Shown in pieces: positions 51,001 to 63,410 of a stretch of DNA of 64,000 bases. Made by a program: the position numbers and the translations under genes. Numbering within the stretch: the stretch's first letter is position 1; each line of letters begins with the position of its first letter. The notes beneath the pieces are model-generated. The model did no database searches, had not been told where the DNA came from, and worked only from the letters and a program-made list of their open reading frames with translations. This DNA comes from Blastocystis sp. Blastoise (taxonomy: Eukaryota; Sar; Bigyra; Opalinata; Blastocystidae): positions 439,501-503,500 of the forward strand of contig JBBPEB010000028.1 of the NCBI GenBank assembly GCA_039096225.1, written 5' to 3'.

Positions 51001-52663
51001 GAATCTAAATAAAAATAAAAAAAATTTTGTAAAAAAAATATCTTTTCATTATTTTAAATTAATAGTTCATAATAAATTCAAATTTAATAATATTATTAAC
51101 AACCATTTAATTAAATAAAAACTAAGAATTAAAATATAAAACGAAGATTACACTACATTTCATAACTAAATATGTTTAAATACTTTAAAAACGTTTATTA
51201 TTGTACATAAAATATAGTCTATACAATAAATAAGTTATTATAAAAAAACTCTAAAAAACTTTAACATTTTGAAATACACATATCTACTTTTATTAAAATT
51301 AATTTTATGCTAATATATACATATATTTAATTTATTATTTTAATTTGTAAAAAATAACTTGAATTTCATTTATTTAAAGTCACAATTACAAAAAATGAGT
51401 TCTTTTGAAAGACAAAAAACATTCTTTAAACTATAATATTTTTGTATTTAGTGACAAAAAAACGTATTATACTGTTTTAGAAACAATTAAAATCTTTTTA
51501 CCCATTTTAACATTCCTATCAAACAGTCAACCACATTTAATTAGACTAATTTTTAATATTCTATATTCTATTATGACTCTATTTTTTATTATTATAAAAA
51601 GTGACTTGAATCTCTTGACTTAACTATTGTAATTCTAAAGAATCAAATTTTTAAACAACTTAAAATGTTTATTTATTGTAGATTTTAATATAAAACAATT
51701 TAAAAACACTCTATACATACTTATTACAACCATTTTTTAAAAATAGACTCATTTTAACATTTTGGTCAAACACACAACCACCTTTATTTCAAACAATTCT
51801 TTAATTATTATAAACATTAAACACTCTAATACTCATTTTTACAAAAAGTGTATTGAATCTCTTAACTTAAGACAGTCAAACAGACAATTCAAAATTATTT
51901 TACCCTTTAAACTCATTATAAAGTGATAATATTTTCAGAATTGCCCTAATATGTGATTTAGGACACATCGAACTACTTTTTTCAAAATTATGAGTCAACA
52001 TGTGCATATACTCATACACTCGTCAAACTCAATTTTGACTATTTTTTAGAGATATGCAATACATATAAGGTCTAGTTATCAAATATGTAAAAATTAATTG
52101 TCAAATATGAATTTGATTTGTCAACTTTCGGAAAATTTTTAGAAAAACGATTTTTCAATTTTCAGTTTTTTAACATGTTATACTATTGACTCTACTGAAC
52201 TCATTTCTTAATTAATTTTAAATGTTAAAATTTATATCGTTAATATATTTTATTCTCTATATTAATTTATTAAAATTATTAAATATAATTAAATATTGAC
52301 TGAGAAATTAATGTTATAAAGTATACCCTTTTTCCAAAAATTAATTTTTTTATGTTTTGCATATATAATTTTTTATCTCAAAAGTTATTTTATATTTAGA
52401 TAAAATTTTTATAAATATATATACTATAGGTTGTCTAGTTTATAAATAAGTTTTATTTATTTTTTAAAAATAAATATTGATGGAAAAATTGTCAAAATAA
52501 ATTTTAGTCTCAAAAACATTTTCTTTTTTTAAACGACTTATTTCACTAATTAAAGACAATTAAAAACAAATTTATTTATTTAAAGCTTATTTATGACATA
52601 TACAACTCATAATGACTCATAACTGACTTTTTAAAGCAAACATTGTCAGTATCAGTTCAACAT
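50964..52663. repeat. Inverted repeat arm T (partner 57179-58878)
   Basis: 1,700-bp arm, mirror partner of 57179-58878; paired positions sum to about 109,842. Near-identical wherever compared. Confidence 0.9.
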
Positions 52664-55600
52664 GTTGTCTTAATTTTTTCAAATAAGTCATATTCAGTGT
52701 CCATAAATGATTCTAAACACTAATCTAAACGTTTTAAGAGTTTATTGAGTTAACATTGTCTGGTGATCTGTTGTCAAAGTCTTTTAAAAACAAAATAAAA
52801 TTGTAAAATATGTTTATTTTGGTATGTAGTTTTTAAATATAGTGTCAAATGTCAAATAAAATTGTTAATGATGAAAATATAAACAAAAAACAAATGAAAA
52901 CTTTTTAAGAAAATTTTTTGAAAGTCATTTTTTATTGAGTTCAACTATTGACTCTTGTCACCTGAGTTTTCAATTAATTAAAAAAATGAAAAATATGTAT
53001 CTGCTATGACATGTCTAGTTTCTAAATATGTTTAAACTTTTTTATTTTATTAAGAATTGATTGAGAAATCACAATAACAAACTATACCCTTTTTTGAAAA
53101 TTTTCATTTTTATGTTTTTCATATAAATGAATGTTTCTCAGTCAATATTATATATTTAGATAAAATAAAAAATATGTATCTGCAATAGCTTATCTTAATT
53201 ATAATTATACTTTTATTTTTAAAAAATACCCAAAACTCAAGGAGAAAGACGAATAACAAACTATACTATCAAAACATCAAAATTTCTATTATCAAATATT
53301 TTCTTATTAAAACTTTTTAAACAACTAAAAGATATACTTATGACATGTATTGATTCTAAATAACTTGAATAAACTCAAATAAGTTTATAAAGAAGGAATG
53401 TGTCGGATATCAGTTTGTCTTTTGTCGTTATTTAAAGGGATTATTGTTGTTTTAGAGTAGTTAAAGTCATTTACATTACGAATGTAGTCATTTTAGAGTT
53501 TAAAGTTAGTGATCTGTGTATTGATATGTTGTCAAGTTCTTAATATAAACAAATTTACCCGTCAAAACTATTTATAAGACCAACCCGTCAATAAAAGTCA
53601 ATTTTATAAAAATAAATATAGAGTATGTGAATAGATATAGGAAAAATAAGAAAACAATAAAAAATGAAAAACGAAAAATAAGTGTTTTTATAAAAATGAA
53701 AAATATTGGATAAAATAAAAATAATCCAATAATTTTGGTTAAAATTTTGTGCGAAAATGGTTTTTTGCGTTTTTTAGCCAGAAATTTAGAATTTTTGAAA
53801 ATTTTCTTTAACAGTCATTTTTAGAATTGTGTTCCGGTTTTTATGATGTTATTTTTATTTTATAAAAGTTAATAACAAAGTCAATAATAGTGAAAGTGTG
53901 TGAGACACCGTACGCTACATGAACTAAATTAAGGATATTAATAATTTTGATATCTATTTGTTTTTTTATATTTTATCCTTTCCTTTTATATATACTATTA
54001 TATAAATATTTTAGAAATTTTATTATACAGCTTTTCTCAATTAATAAATGTTTAATTATATAAATAGTAATCATATCTTGATATTATTTGATAAATATTA
54101 TAATTTTTCTTTTATTATACTTATTTTAGTTTGAATTATTAATACAAAAGTACTCTTAATAATTAAAAGATATTTATTACTTTATATAATAAACAAAAAA
54201 ATTAGAGTCTTATTTTAATATTTATCATTAATAGAATCTATTCGTTTTAAGTAAAAGAGAATATTTATAGAGAAATTATCTTTTCATTATTTAAAATTAA
54301 TTAATTCAAGTTTAATTCAATTTTTATAGTGTTATCAAAATCATTTCATTAAATGAAACGAAAAACTAAATATAAACCAAAAATTACATTCCATTTCATA
54401 ACTAAATAGATTTAAATACTTTGGAAACTTTACCTATTATACATAAAATATAGTTTATAAAACAAATAAGTTATTTTTAAAAAACTCTAAAAGATTTTAA
54501 CGTTTTTAAATACACATATCCACTTTTATTAAAACGAATTTTATATTAATATACATATATATTTAATTTATTATTTTAATTTGTAAAAAATAACTTGAAT
54601 CTCTTTTGTTTTAAGTCACAATTACAAAGAATGAGTTCTTTTGAAAGACAAAAAACATTCTTTAAACAATAATAATTTTGTATTTAGTGACATAAAAACG
54701 TATTATACAGTTTTAGAAACAATTAAAATCTTTTTACCCATTTTAACACTCCTATCAAACAGTCAACCATGTTTAATTAAACTAATTTTTAATATTTTAT
54801 ATTCTATAATAAGTCTATTTATTATTATTATAAAAAGTGACTTGAATCTCTTGACTTAACTATTGTAATTCTAAAAAAATAATTTTTTGAACAACTTAAA
54901 ATGTTTATTTATTGTAGATTTTAATATAAAATACTCTAAAAACACTCAATATATACTTATTGTAACCATTTTAGAAAAATAGACTCATTTTAACATTTTG
55001 GTCAAACACACAACCACCTTTATTTCAAACAATTCTTTTATTATTATAAACATTAAACACTCTAATACTCATTTTTATAAAAAGTGTATTGAATCTCTTC
55101 ACTTAAGACAGTCAAACAGACAATTCAAAATTATTTTATCCTTTAAACTCATTATAAAGTGATAATATTTATAGAATTGCTTTGATATGTGGTTTAGGAC
55201 ATATTTAACTACTTTTTTCAAAATTATGAGTCAACATGTTATATATATATATACACTCGTCTAACTTATTTTTGACTAATTTTTTGAGAAATGCAATACA
55301 TATAATGTCTAGTTTTCAAATATGTAAAAATTAATTGTCAAATATGAATTTGATTTGTCAACTTTCGGAAAATTTTTAGAAAAATGATTTTTCAATTTTC
55401 AGTTTTTTAACATGTTATACTATTGACTCTACTGAACTCATTTCTTAATTAATTTTAAATGTTAAAATTTATATTATTAATATGTGTTATTCTCTATATT
55501 TATTTGCTAAAATTATATTAAATAATTAAATATTGACTGAGAAATTAATGTTATAAAGTATACCCTTTTTTCAAAAATTAATTTTTTTATGTTTTGCATA

Positions 55601-57183
55601 TATAATTTTTTATCTCAAAAGTTATTTAATATTTTGATAATATTTTTATAAATATATAAACTATAGGTTGTCTAGTTTATATATAAGTTTTATTTATTTT
55701 TTAAAAATTAATATTGATGGAGAAATTGTCAAAATAAACTATAGTATCCAAAATGCTTTCTTCTTTTTAAACGACTTATTTCACTAATTAAAGATAATTA
55801 AAAGCATATTTATTTATTTAAAGCATATTTATGATATTTACAACTTAGTAAGACTGATAACTTACTTTTTAGAACAAACATTGTCTGTATCAGTTCAACA
55901 TGTTGTCCTAACTTTTTCAAATAAATCATATTCAGTGTCCATGAATGATTCTAAACACTAATTAAAACGTTTTAAGAGTTTATTGAGTTAACATTGTCTG
56001 GTGATCTGTTGTCACAGTCTTTTAAAAACAAAATAAAATTATAAAATATGTTTATTTTGATATATAGTTTTTAAATATAAAGTCTAATGTCAAATAAAAT
56101 TGTTAATGATGAAAATATAAACAAAAAACAAATGAAAACTTTTTAAGAAAATTTTTTGAAAGTCATTTTTTATTGAGTTCAACTATTGACTCTTGTCACC
56201 TGAGTTTTCAATTAATTAAAAAAATGAAAAATATGTATCTGCTATGACATGTCTAGTTTCTAAATATGTTCTAACTTTTTTATTTTATTAAGAATTGATT
56301 GAGAAATCACAATAACAAACTATACCCTTTTTTGAAAATTTTCATTTTTATGTTTTTCATATAAATGAATGTTTCTCAGTCAATATTAAATATTTAGATA
56401 AAATAAAAAATATGTATCTGCAATAGCTTATCTTAATTATAATTATACTTTTATTTTTAAAAAATACCCAAAACTCAAGGAGAAAGACGAATAACAAACT
56501 ATACTATCAAAACATCAAAATTTCTATTATCAAATATTTTCTTATTAAAACATATTATTAAAATATAAAACATATTTATGACGGATACAGAGTTAAATAA
56601 ATACATTAAAGCTCAAATAAATTTATAAAGAAGGAATGTGTCGGATATCAGTTTGACTTTTGTTGTTATTTAAAGGAATTATTGTGGTTTCAGAGTAGTT
56701 GAGGTCAGTATCATAACAACTGAAACCATTTTAGAGTTTATAGTTAGTGATGTGTGTATTGATATGTTGTCAAGTTGTAAATATAAACAAATTTACCCGT
56801 CAAAACTATTTATAAGACTAACCCGTCAATAAAAGTCAATTTTATAAAAATAAATATAGAGTATGTGAAGTGATATAGGAAAAATAAGAAAACAATAAAA
56901 AATGAAAATGGAAAAATAAGTGTTTTTATAAAAATGAAAAATATTGGATAAAATAAAAATAATCCAATAATTTTGGTTAAAATTTTGTGCGAAAATGGTT
57001 TTTTGCGATTTTTAGCCAGAAATTTAGAGTTTTTGAAAAATTTCTTTAACAGTCATTTTCAGAATTGTGTTCCGGATTTTATGATGTTATTTTTATTTTA
57101 TAAAAGTTAATAACAAAGTCAAGAATAGTGAAAGTCTGTGAGACACCGTACGCTACATGAACTAAATTAAGGATATTAATGTT
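52663..57183. repeat. Inverted repeat arm X' (partner 46445-50964)
   Basis: 4.5-kb arm, mirror partner of segment X; paired positions sum to about 103,627. Small differences are visible, e.g. 48375-48395 versus 55238-55256, where X' carries a short TA run. Confidence 0.9.
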
Positions 57184-58878
57184 GAACTGATACTGACAAT
57201 GTTTGCTTTAAAAAGTCAGTTATGAGTCATTATGAGTTGTATATGTCATAAATAAGCTTTAAATAAATAAATTTGTTTTTAATTGTCTTTAATTAGTGAA
57301 ATAAGTCGTTTAAAAAAAGAAAATGTTTTTGAGACTAAAATTTATTTTGACAATTTTTCCATCAATATTTATTTTTAAAAAATAAATAAAACTTATTTAT
57401 AAACTAGACAACCTATAGTATATATATTTATAAAAATTTTATCTAAATATAAAATAACTTTTGAGATAAAAAATTATATATGCAAAACATAAAAAAATTA
57501 ATTTTTGGAAAAAGGGTATACTTTATAACATTAATTTCTCAGTCAATATTTAATTATATTTAATAATTTTAATAAATTAATATAGAGAATAAAATATATT
57601 AACGATATAAATTTTAACATTTAAAATTAATTAAGAAATGAGTTCAGTAGAGTCAATAGTATAACATGTTAAAAAACTGAAAATTGAAAAATCGTTTTTC
57701 TAAAAATTTTCCGAAAGTTGACAAATCAAATTCATATTTGACAATTAATTTTTACATATTTGATAACTAGACCTTATATGTATTGCATATCTCTAAAAAA
57801 TAGTCAAAATTGAGTTTGACGAGTGTATGAGTATATGCACATGTTGACTCATAATTTTGAAAAAAGTAGTTCGATGTGTCCTAAATCACATATTAGGGCA
57901 ATTCTGAAAATATTATCACTTTATAATGAGTTTAAAGGGTAAAATAATTTTGAATTGTCTGTTTGACTGTCTTAAGTTAAGAGATTCAATACACTTTTTG
58001 TAAAAATGAGTATTAGAGTGTTTAATGTTTATAATAATTAAAGAATTGTTTGAAATAAAGGTGGTTGTGTGTTTGACCAAAATGTTAAAATGAGTCTATT
58101 TTTCTAAAATGGTTGTAATAAGTATGTATAGAGTGTTTTTAAATTGTTTTATATTAAAATCTACAATAAATAAACATTTTAAGTTGTTTAAAAATTTGAT
58201 TCTTTAGAATTACAATAGTTAAGTCAAGAGATTCAAGTCACTTTTTATAATAATAAAAAATAGAGTCATAATAGAATATAGAATATTAAAAATTAGTCTA
58301 ATTAAATGTGGTTGACTGTTTGATAGGAATGTTAAAATGGGTAAAAAGATTTTAATTGTTTCTAAAACAGTATAATACGTTTTTTTGTCACTAAATACAA
58401 AAATATTATAGTTTAAAGAATGTTTTTTGTCTTTCAAAAGAACTCATTTTTTGTAATTGTGACTTTAAATAAATGAAATTCAAGTTATTTTTTACAAATT
58501 AAAATAATAAATTAAATATATGTATATATTAGCATAAAATTAATTTTAATAAAAGTAGATATGTGTATTTCAAAATGTTAAAGTTTTTTAGAGTTTTTTT
58601 ATAATAACTTATTTATTGTATAGACTATATTTTATGTACAATAATAAACGTTTTTAAAGTATTTAAACATATTTAGTTATGAAATGTAGTGTAATCTTCG
58701 TTTTATATTTTAATTCTTAGTTTTTATTTAATTAAATGGTTGTTAATAATATTATTAAATTTGAATTTATTATGAACTATTAATTTAAAATAATGAAAAG
58801 ATATTTTTTTTACAAAATTTTTTTTATTTTTATTTAGATTCAAGCGTAGGCTGGCGTAGCCAGTCGTGAAACGCTTGT
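57179..58878 (+). mobile_element. Outer element copy A, right end (segment Q2 with terminal hairpin)
   Basis: A 1.7-kb segment that is the reverse complement of 50964-52663. It completes copy A (46445-50964 plus this segment) and ends with the same 35-base hairpin and CGCTTGT. Confidence 0.78.
58842..58878. repeat. GC-rich terminal hairpin of copy A
   Basis: Same nested hairpin as 50964-51000 in opposite orientation. Beyond the shared CGCTTGT the flanks diverge at once, which places the element border here. Confidence 0.85.
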
Positions 58879-59068
58879 AATATATAAATTTTAATCAATA
58901 TATATATTGTAATAATACTATTTAAAAATGTATATATACAAAAATATTTATGAATACCATAAATTTTTAATAAGATTAGAATAAATCAATAAGAGACTAA
59001 AAACTTAAATATATATATATTCATAAATATAAATAAATAATTTAATGATATAAATATAAATAAACAAT

Positions 59069-62000
59069 TTAGTAAAGAGAATAAAAATTTTGGAAATATA
59101 TAAAAATTAAGTATTCATAATATATATATACATAAACAGCATCATCAACAACTAAAAGATTTGATTGAATGACCCATTCAATTGGTATAACATAATCTAA
59201 TTCAAAATCATTCGGATTAGTTATTACTCCATATAATTTATTGCAAGAGAACATGAAATTTTTGAAGTGTTTACCTATAATAAATAAACTATCACATACC
59301 TTTATTATTTCCTGGACTTGTAAAACTGAAATTGCTTCTGAAGATCTAATATTCCCTTTTTCATAAAAACAAAGAAAACTACAGTCAATTTTCATTACTT
59401 CTGGCTTAAATGAAGATTCAATAAAAACATTTGTATTATATACATTCTTTAGCATCATAAATATTTGTTTTCTTATAAGTAGATTACTTTTTTCTTTGGT
59501 ATTTATATTAAAATCGTTGTTACAAAACGGAAGATTCATTATTTGATTCTCTAAACAAAATCCATAAATTACTTTGATATCATCTTCACTAATAACCATC
59601 GTCTTATGAAGATTATATTTCCATTCTAATGAAAAGTTTGCATTTTTATTATTCTGATTTCGTTTTGTTAAATTGGTTACAGACTTGTGTTGGTATGCAA
59701 ATTCTGAAAGAATTAATTTGTTCATTAATGATGTGCAAGTATATCTTCTATTTAAAAGAAATCTCCTCATCATAGAATATGAACGTTCATACGAGGATGT
59801 AGAATATAATCTAAGACTGCCTAAATTCTGAATATTCTGTGGAATATGAAGTAAAGAATGCAATTGTGTATTAAAGAGTATTGAGGGAAGAGTTACCTCG
59901 AGATATAAGACTATTTTTGTTGCCTCCATTTTCAATATATTAATTTCTTCTTGTGTGTATTCTGTACGAATTGTAAGTGTTTTGTTAATAAAAGAAGCCA
60001 AAAAGAAAACAACTGGAATAAGAAGACAATCATTTTCAGAGTATCCTTCTAATAACAGAGGTATTACTTTACAGAAAAAAAATATTCTATTATAAATAGA
60101 AGATGAATAGTAATCTATTTCATTGATCATATATGAATACGATCCAATAGGAGATTTTTTGATTCTATTTATTTTACCAATTATATTATACATCGTAGAA
60201 AGAATATTTTCATTTAGAAATAGAGGAATACTATTATATATTTCTTGTTTAGTTAAACCAGATTTAATTTTATAAAATTTAACTAATGAATCCATTATGA
60301 TTTTGTTATCAACTACTTTCTTATGATGGAATAGTATCTGAATTAAAGTATCACAAATATTACCATATAAATGCATCCAGTCTAACGGCATACTATTGAA
60401 TATACTATAGTAGCTCAGATACTTTTCATATAATGACTCAACTGGAGACAGACCAAAGGAACCAATGTTTCTATCTTTTTTTATGTCTATTTCATTTCTT
60501 ATTTCAATATCAATTGAATCGAAAAAATCTGGTTGTACATATTCCTTTTTTATAGTAATTGGCTTATCTAATATAATCTTGATATTAGAAGATAACGATT
60601 CTTTGGAAAGTTTCTTTTCTTCTTTTGAACATGAATACATTATAGGAAGAGATTTATTAACCATAAACGATCTTTTATCTGAATTAACTGAAGAAAAACA
60701 TGTTTTGATTCCATTCTTTGTTCTTGCCTCCTTTCTTACTTTACAATATCTGCAGAAGAAACTGCCTACTTGATTATTCATATGAATTTGTTTTGCAGCT
60801 TCAGGAAAATCGCAGCAACTACATAATAGGATGGCTTTAGCAGTGACATATTTATTTTGATTTTTATCATAGAATTTAATACCATTCTCGTAAAGATACT
60901 TGAATTCCTTGAGTAAATACTCCATAATAACTTCATTAATAGCTGATTGAGTAACAGAATAAAAGTAATGACTTTTAGAATCTAAACATTGTTCTAAGGA
61001 ATTATTTAACAGTAATAACGATATAGGAGTTGTGGATTTATTTTCTGGATTTTTTGAGTGATTATAGAGAGCTACACCATCAACAGACATGGTAAAAGTA
61101 AAAACATAGTCACATGTTTTTAAAATAGGTGAAACATAAGAAGAAAAAAGTTCCGAATAAAATAAGGGATTGATATGATGATTATTAGGGATTCTTTTTG
61201 TTTCTAGGTAGGACAATATTTCTGTAGATTTTATGAAAGATAATTCTTGCATTTGTTTTTCGTCTGATAATAATGAAATAATTCTATAACACAGTGGATA
61301 CATAATTACTTTCTGAATAGTACTATCTATATATAGTGTTGAATATTAACTAAAGAATATAATATTGAATAATTATATATAAAAGCTAATAACAATTGCT
61401 TTATTATTTATTATATTAAAAAAATAAAAAAGATATATATTTATATACCTGTTCCACATAAACACTTGTTGTATTCCTTAGATAAGCGCGGCTCAAGATG
61501 GCCAATATCGAATTGAATAACCTTTTGGCATTTTTGACATATAAACAGTGTAGCTCTATTTTTATAATTATCCATGTATTTTCTTTTCATTTTTCTTAAC
61601 ATTTTTTTACCATTTTCTTCCAAAGTAATATTATTTAAATTGATTATACCATCTTCTTGACATTCTTTAAGAAACAAAATCATGTTTTCTATTTGTGATT
61701 CTGTCATTGAATTCTCATGAATAAGATTCATTAATCGTATGAAAAACCTCTTATTTTTGCTATCATTTTGAACTTCATCATTCTAAATAGTTTATTTATC
61801 AACAAATATGAATGTATATACATTTTGTTTTTGTTCAATGGAATTCAATAAACAATTTATATAACTATCTATATAAAAAGAAGATAATCATGAGTCAATA
61901 TAAATATATACCTTCTGAAATCTGACAAGTTTCCGTAAATAATATATCATCTATTTGTAATATTTCGTTATCATTTGATATCGTATCAATTCTTGTTGAT

Positions 62001-62071
62001 CCATTTTGAATATGTTTGTGACTTTTTTTATTTGATCTTTTCTCTCTGATTGTTAGCTTAGAAGGACGCAT
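59069..62071 (-). CDS. Tnp2/CACTA (En/Spm)-like DDE transposase, multi-exon
   Basis: Catalyses cut-and-paste transposition in its family. Four exons join in phase: 61912-62071 (start MRPSKLTIREKRSNK), 61822-61868, 61449-61782 and 59069-61326, giving about 932 aa. Exon 3 holds a zinc-ribbon-like CQKC...CLCG pair. Exon 4 has the family blocks: TMSVDGVALYNHSK (first Asp), CSCCDFPEAAKQI (second Asp), FFCRYCKVRKEAR (Cys pair), MPLDWMHLYGN, LLHIPQNIQNLGSLR and STSSYERSYSMMRRFLLNRR (candidate Glu). These follow Transposase_21/DUF4218-type Tnp2 proteins. No stop or frameshift interrupts the ORF. The tail after DDAVYV (about 59140) reads into a TA-rich stretch and may be an unrecognised intron. Introns resemble those of host genes. 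No terminal CACTA inverted repeats could be located. Confidence 0.8.
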
Positions 62072-62246
62072 GATTTTAATTTTCTTTTACAAACAATAGT
62101 GATCAATACCGTATATCCTAGAAAATCTAAAAATAAATATTTTAAAAATAACCATAGAAAACAAAAATTAAGATTTTATTTGTATATACGTTTATACATA
62201 CAATTCAGGATCTATATTTCGTTACTATTTCTCTATAGCCAACTCT
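62072..62246. promoter_or_regulatory. Shared 175-bp divergent spacer of the transposase gene pair
   Basis: Head-to-head spacer between the transposase start (62071) and the partner gene start (62247). It includes TAGAAAATCTAAAAAT and an A-rich core. Promoter role inferred from geometry. Confidence 0.3.
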
Positions 62247-62873
62247 ATGAGCGATATTGATTCATCATCCTCTTCTTCATCATCAGATGAATTAATTTTA
62301 AGCAAAAATACAGTGTTGAACAAAATTACATCAGCAAAAGCATCGAAGCAGAAACTAGATAAAAGCAGTAATAGGAATATATTCAAAAAGATAAACGTAT
62401 ATTTTGTTAAAATCTATTTTATTATACCTAGAAGTATCAGAGACGATATCAAAAATACTCAAGCCGTTTAGACAATAATAATATCTATGATAGAAGAATA
62501 CTTGAGCAACAAATTGGTCTGACAAGTGAATCGGTTCTGAATGAGATGAAAAGAATTATCGATGTTATTTCTAATCTACATAAAAAGCAAGAATATACAT
62601 GTATTTTATTTTAATACATACTACTTTTATGTGTAAATTATATTCTTTTATATTTTACGTGTTTTATATTTGTACAATTTTTTATTATTATTATATATAT
62701 ATTTTTTTTAAATTAATGCATTTATGTTTGTGTTGTATTTTCATGCTTTATCATATTTATGAGTGTTTCTATTTTCCACTTTCTGTTAATTTCTATAATA
62801 ATACTAATAATAATACTAATAATAATACTAATGATAATAATATATAATAATAATAATAATATATAATAATAAT

Positions 62874-62933
<60 letters not shown>

Positions 62934-63410
62934 CACTTTAGGGGATCCAACATTACCTATATCGCTTTTTCAAAAAATCAATCGTTTCTGTAATGATCAA
63001 CTTGGTCTAAGGGATTTGCCAATATTAGATGGTCAACCACAAAAGAATTATATAATAGTATAATATATATAATAGTTTATTTTTGTTTATAATTATTTTT
63101 TTGTTTTTATTTATGATTATAGAATAATTTCCTTACTTATTTATCAACAAATAAAAATAAAATGAATACATACGTATCTATAATTAAAGGCACAGAGGAT
63201 GTATTAACAATTTCTGATGATGATGAATTTAATAGCTTTTTAAATGAATTCTGTAAATCAACAGTTAAGAGCATTGATACAATCCCTGATTACTTATATG
63301 TATCAGAAATTATATTGAATGATACAAAAACAAAAATCATTAAGTATAAAAATAATGAAGATATTTTTAGTAATGAAGAAAAATTATTTATGTTTAACCT
63401 TTTTATTTAA
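62247..63410 (+). CDS. Four-exon gene of unknown function, probable partner of the transposase
   Basis: Exons 62247-62396, 62432-62600, 62942-63057 and 63123-63410 join in phase (0, 1, 0) to a 240-aa protein ending at TAA. It starts MSDIDSSSSSSSSDELILSK, then a basic region (KKINKYQRRYQKYSSRLDNN), a helical stretch (SVLNEMKRIIDVISNLHKKQ) and a WDPTLPISLFQKINRFCNDQ block; the C terminus reads TYVSIIKGTEDVLTISDDDE and ends KLFMFNLFI. No family is recognised. The third intron donor is GTATAA, and the long second intron contains a (TA)n run. Its position head-to-head with the transposase suggests the second gene of a two-gene CACTA-like element (a TnpA-type DNA-binding role is possible), but there is no sequence proof. 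Confidence 0.65.
62878..62931. repeat. (TA)n microsatellite, intronic
   Basis: TA run in intron 2 of the partner gene, immediately before the exon starting GGGATCC. Confidence 0.95.

Larger units (their letters stand above)
50964..57183 (-). mobile_element. Inserted element copy B, full length, inverted (about 6.2 kb)
   Basis: Read on the minus strand this is P1 Q1 (57183 to about 53942), P2 (about 53941 to 52663) and Q2 (52663 to 50964), ending in the GC-rich hairpin. It interrupts copy A exactly between P2 and Q2. The uninterrupted junction is preserved inside copy B (about 52655-52670: GTTCAACATGTTGTC). No transposase, replicase or other recognisable protein is encoded, so it would be non-autonomous. 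No target-site duplication is evident. Confidence 0.75.

Noticed and set aside
50964-58878. A classical TIR transposon of 7.9 kb with 1.7-kb terminal inverted repeats
   Set aside because: The interior (52663-57183) is itself the reverse complement of the DNA to the left of the supposed element, so a nested self-insertion explains the data better; no transposase lies inside.
46445-58878. CRISPR array or prokaryotic plasmid
   Set aside because: The repeats are kilobase-sized and inverted, with no short regular spacers, and the surrounding genes are spliced eukaryotic genes.
60465-60773. 102-codon plus-strand ORF inside the transposase
   Set aside because: It is antisense to conserved transposase sequence, with no independent support.
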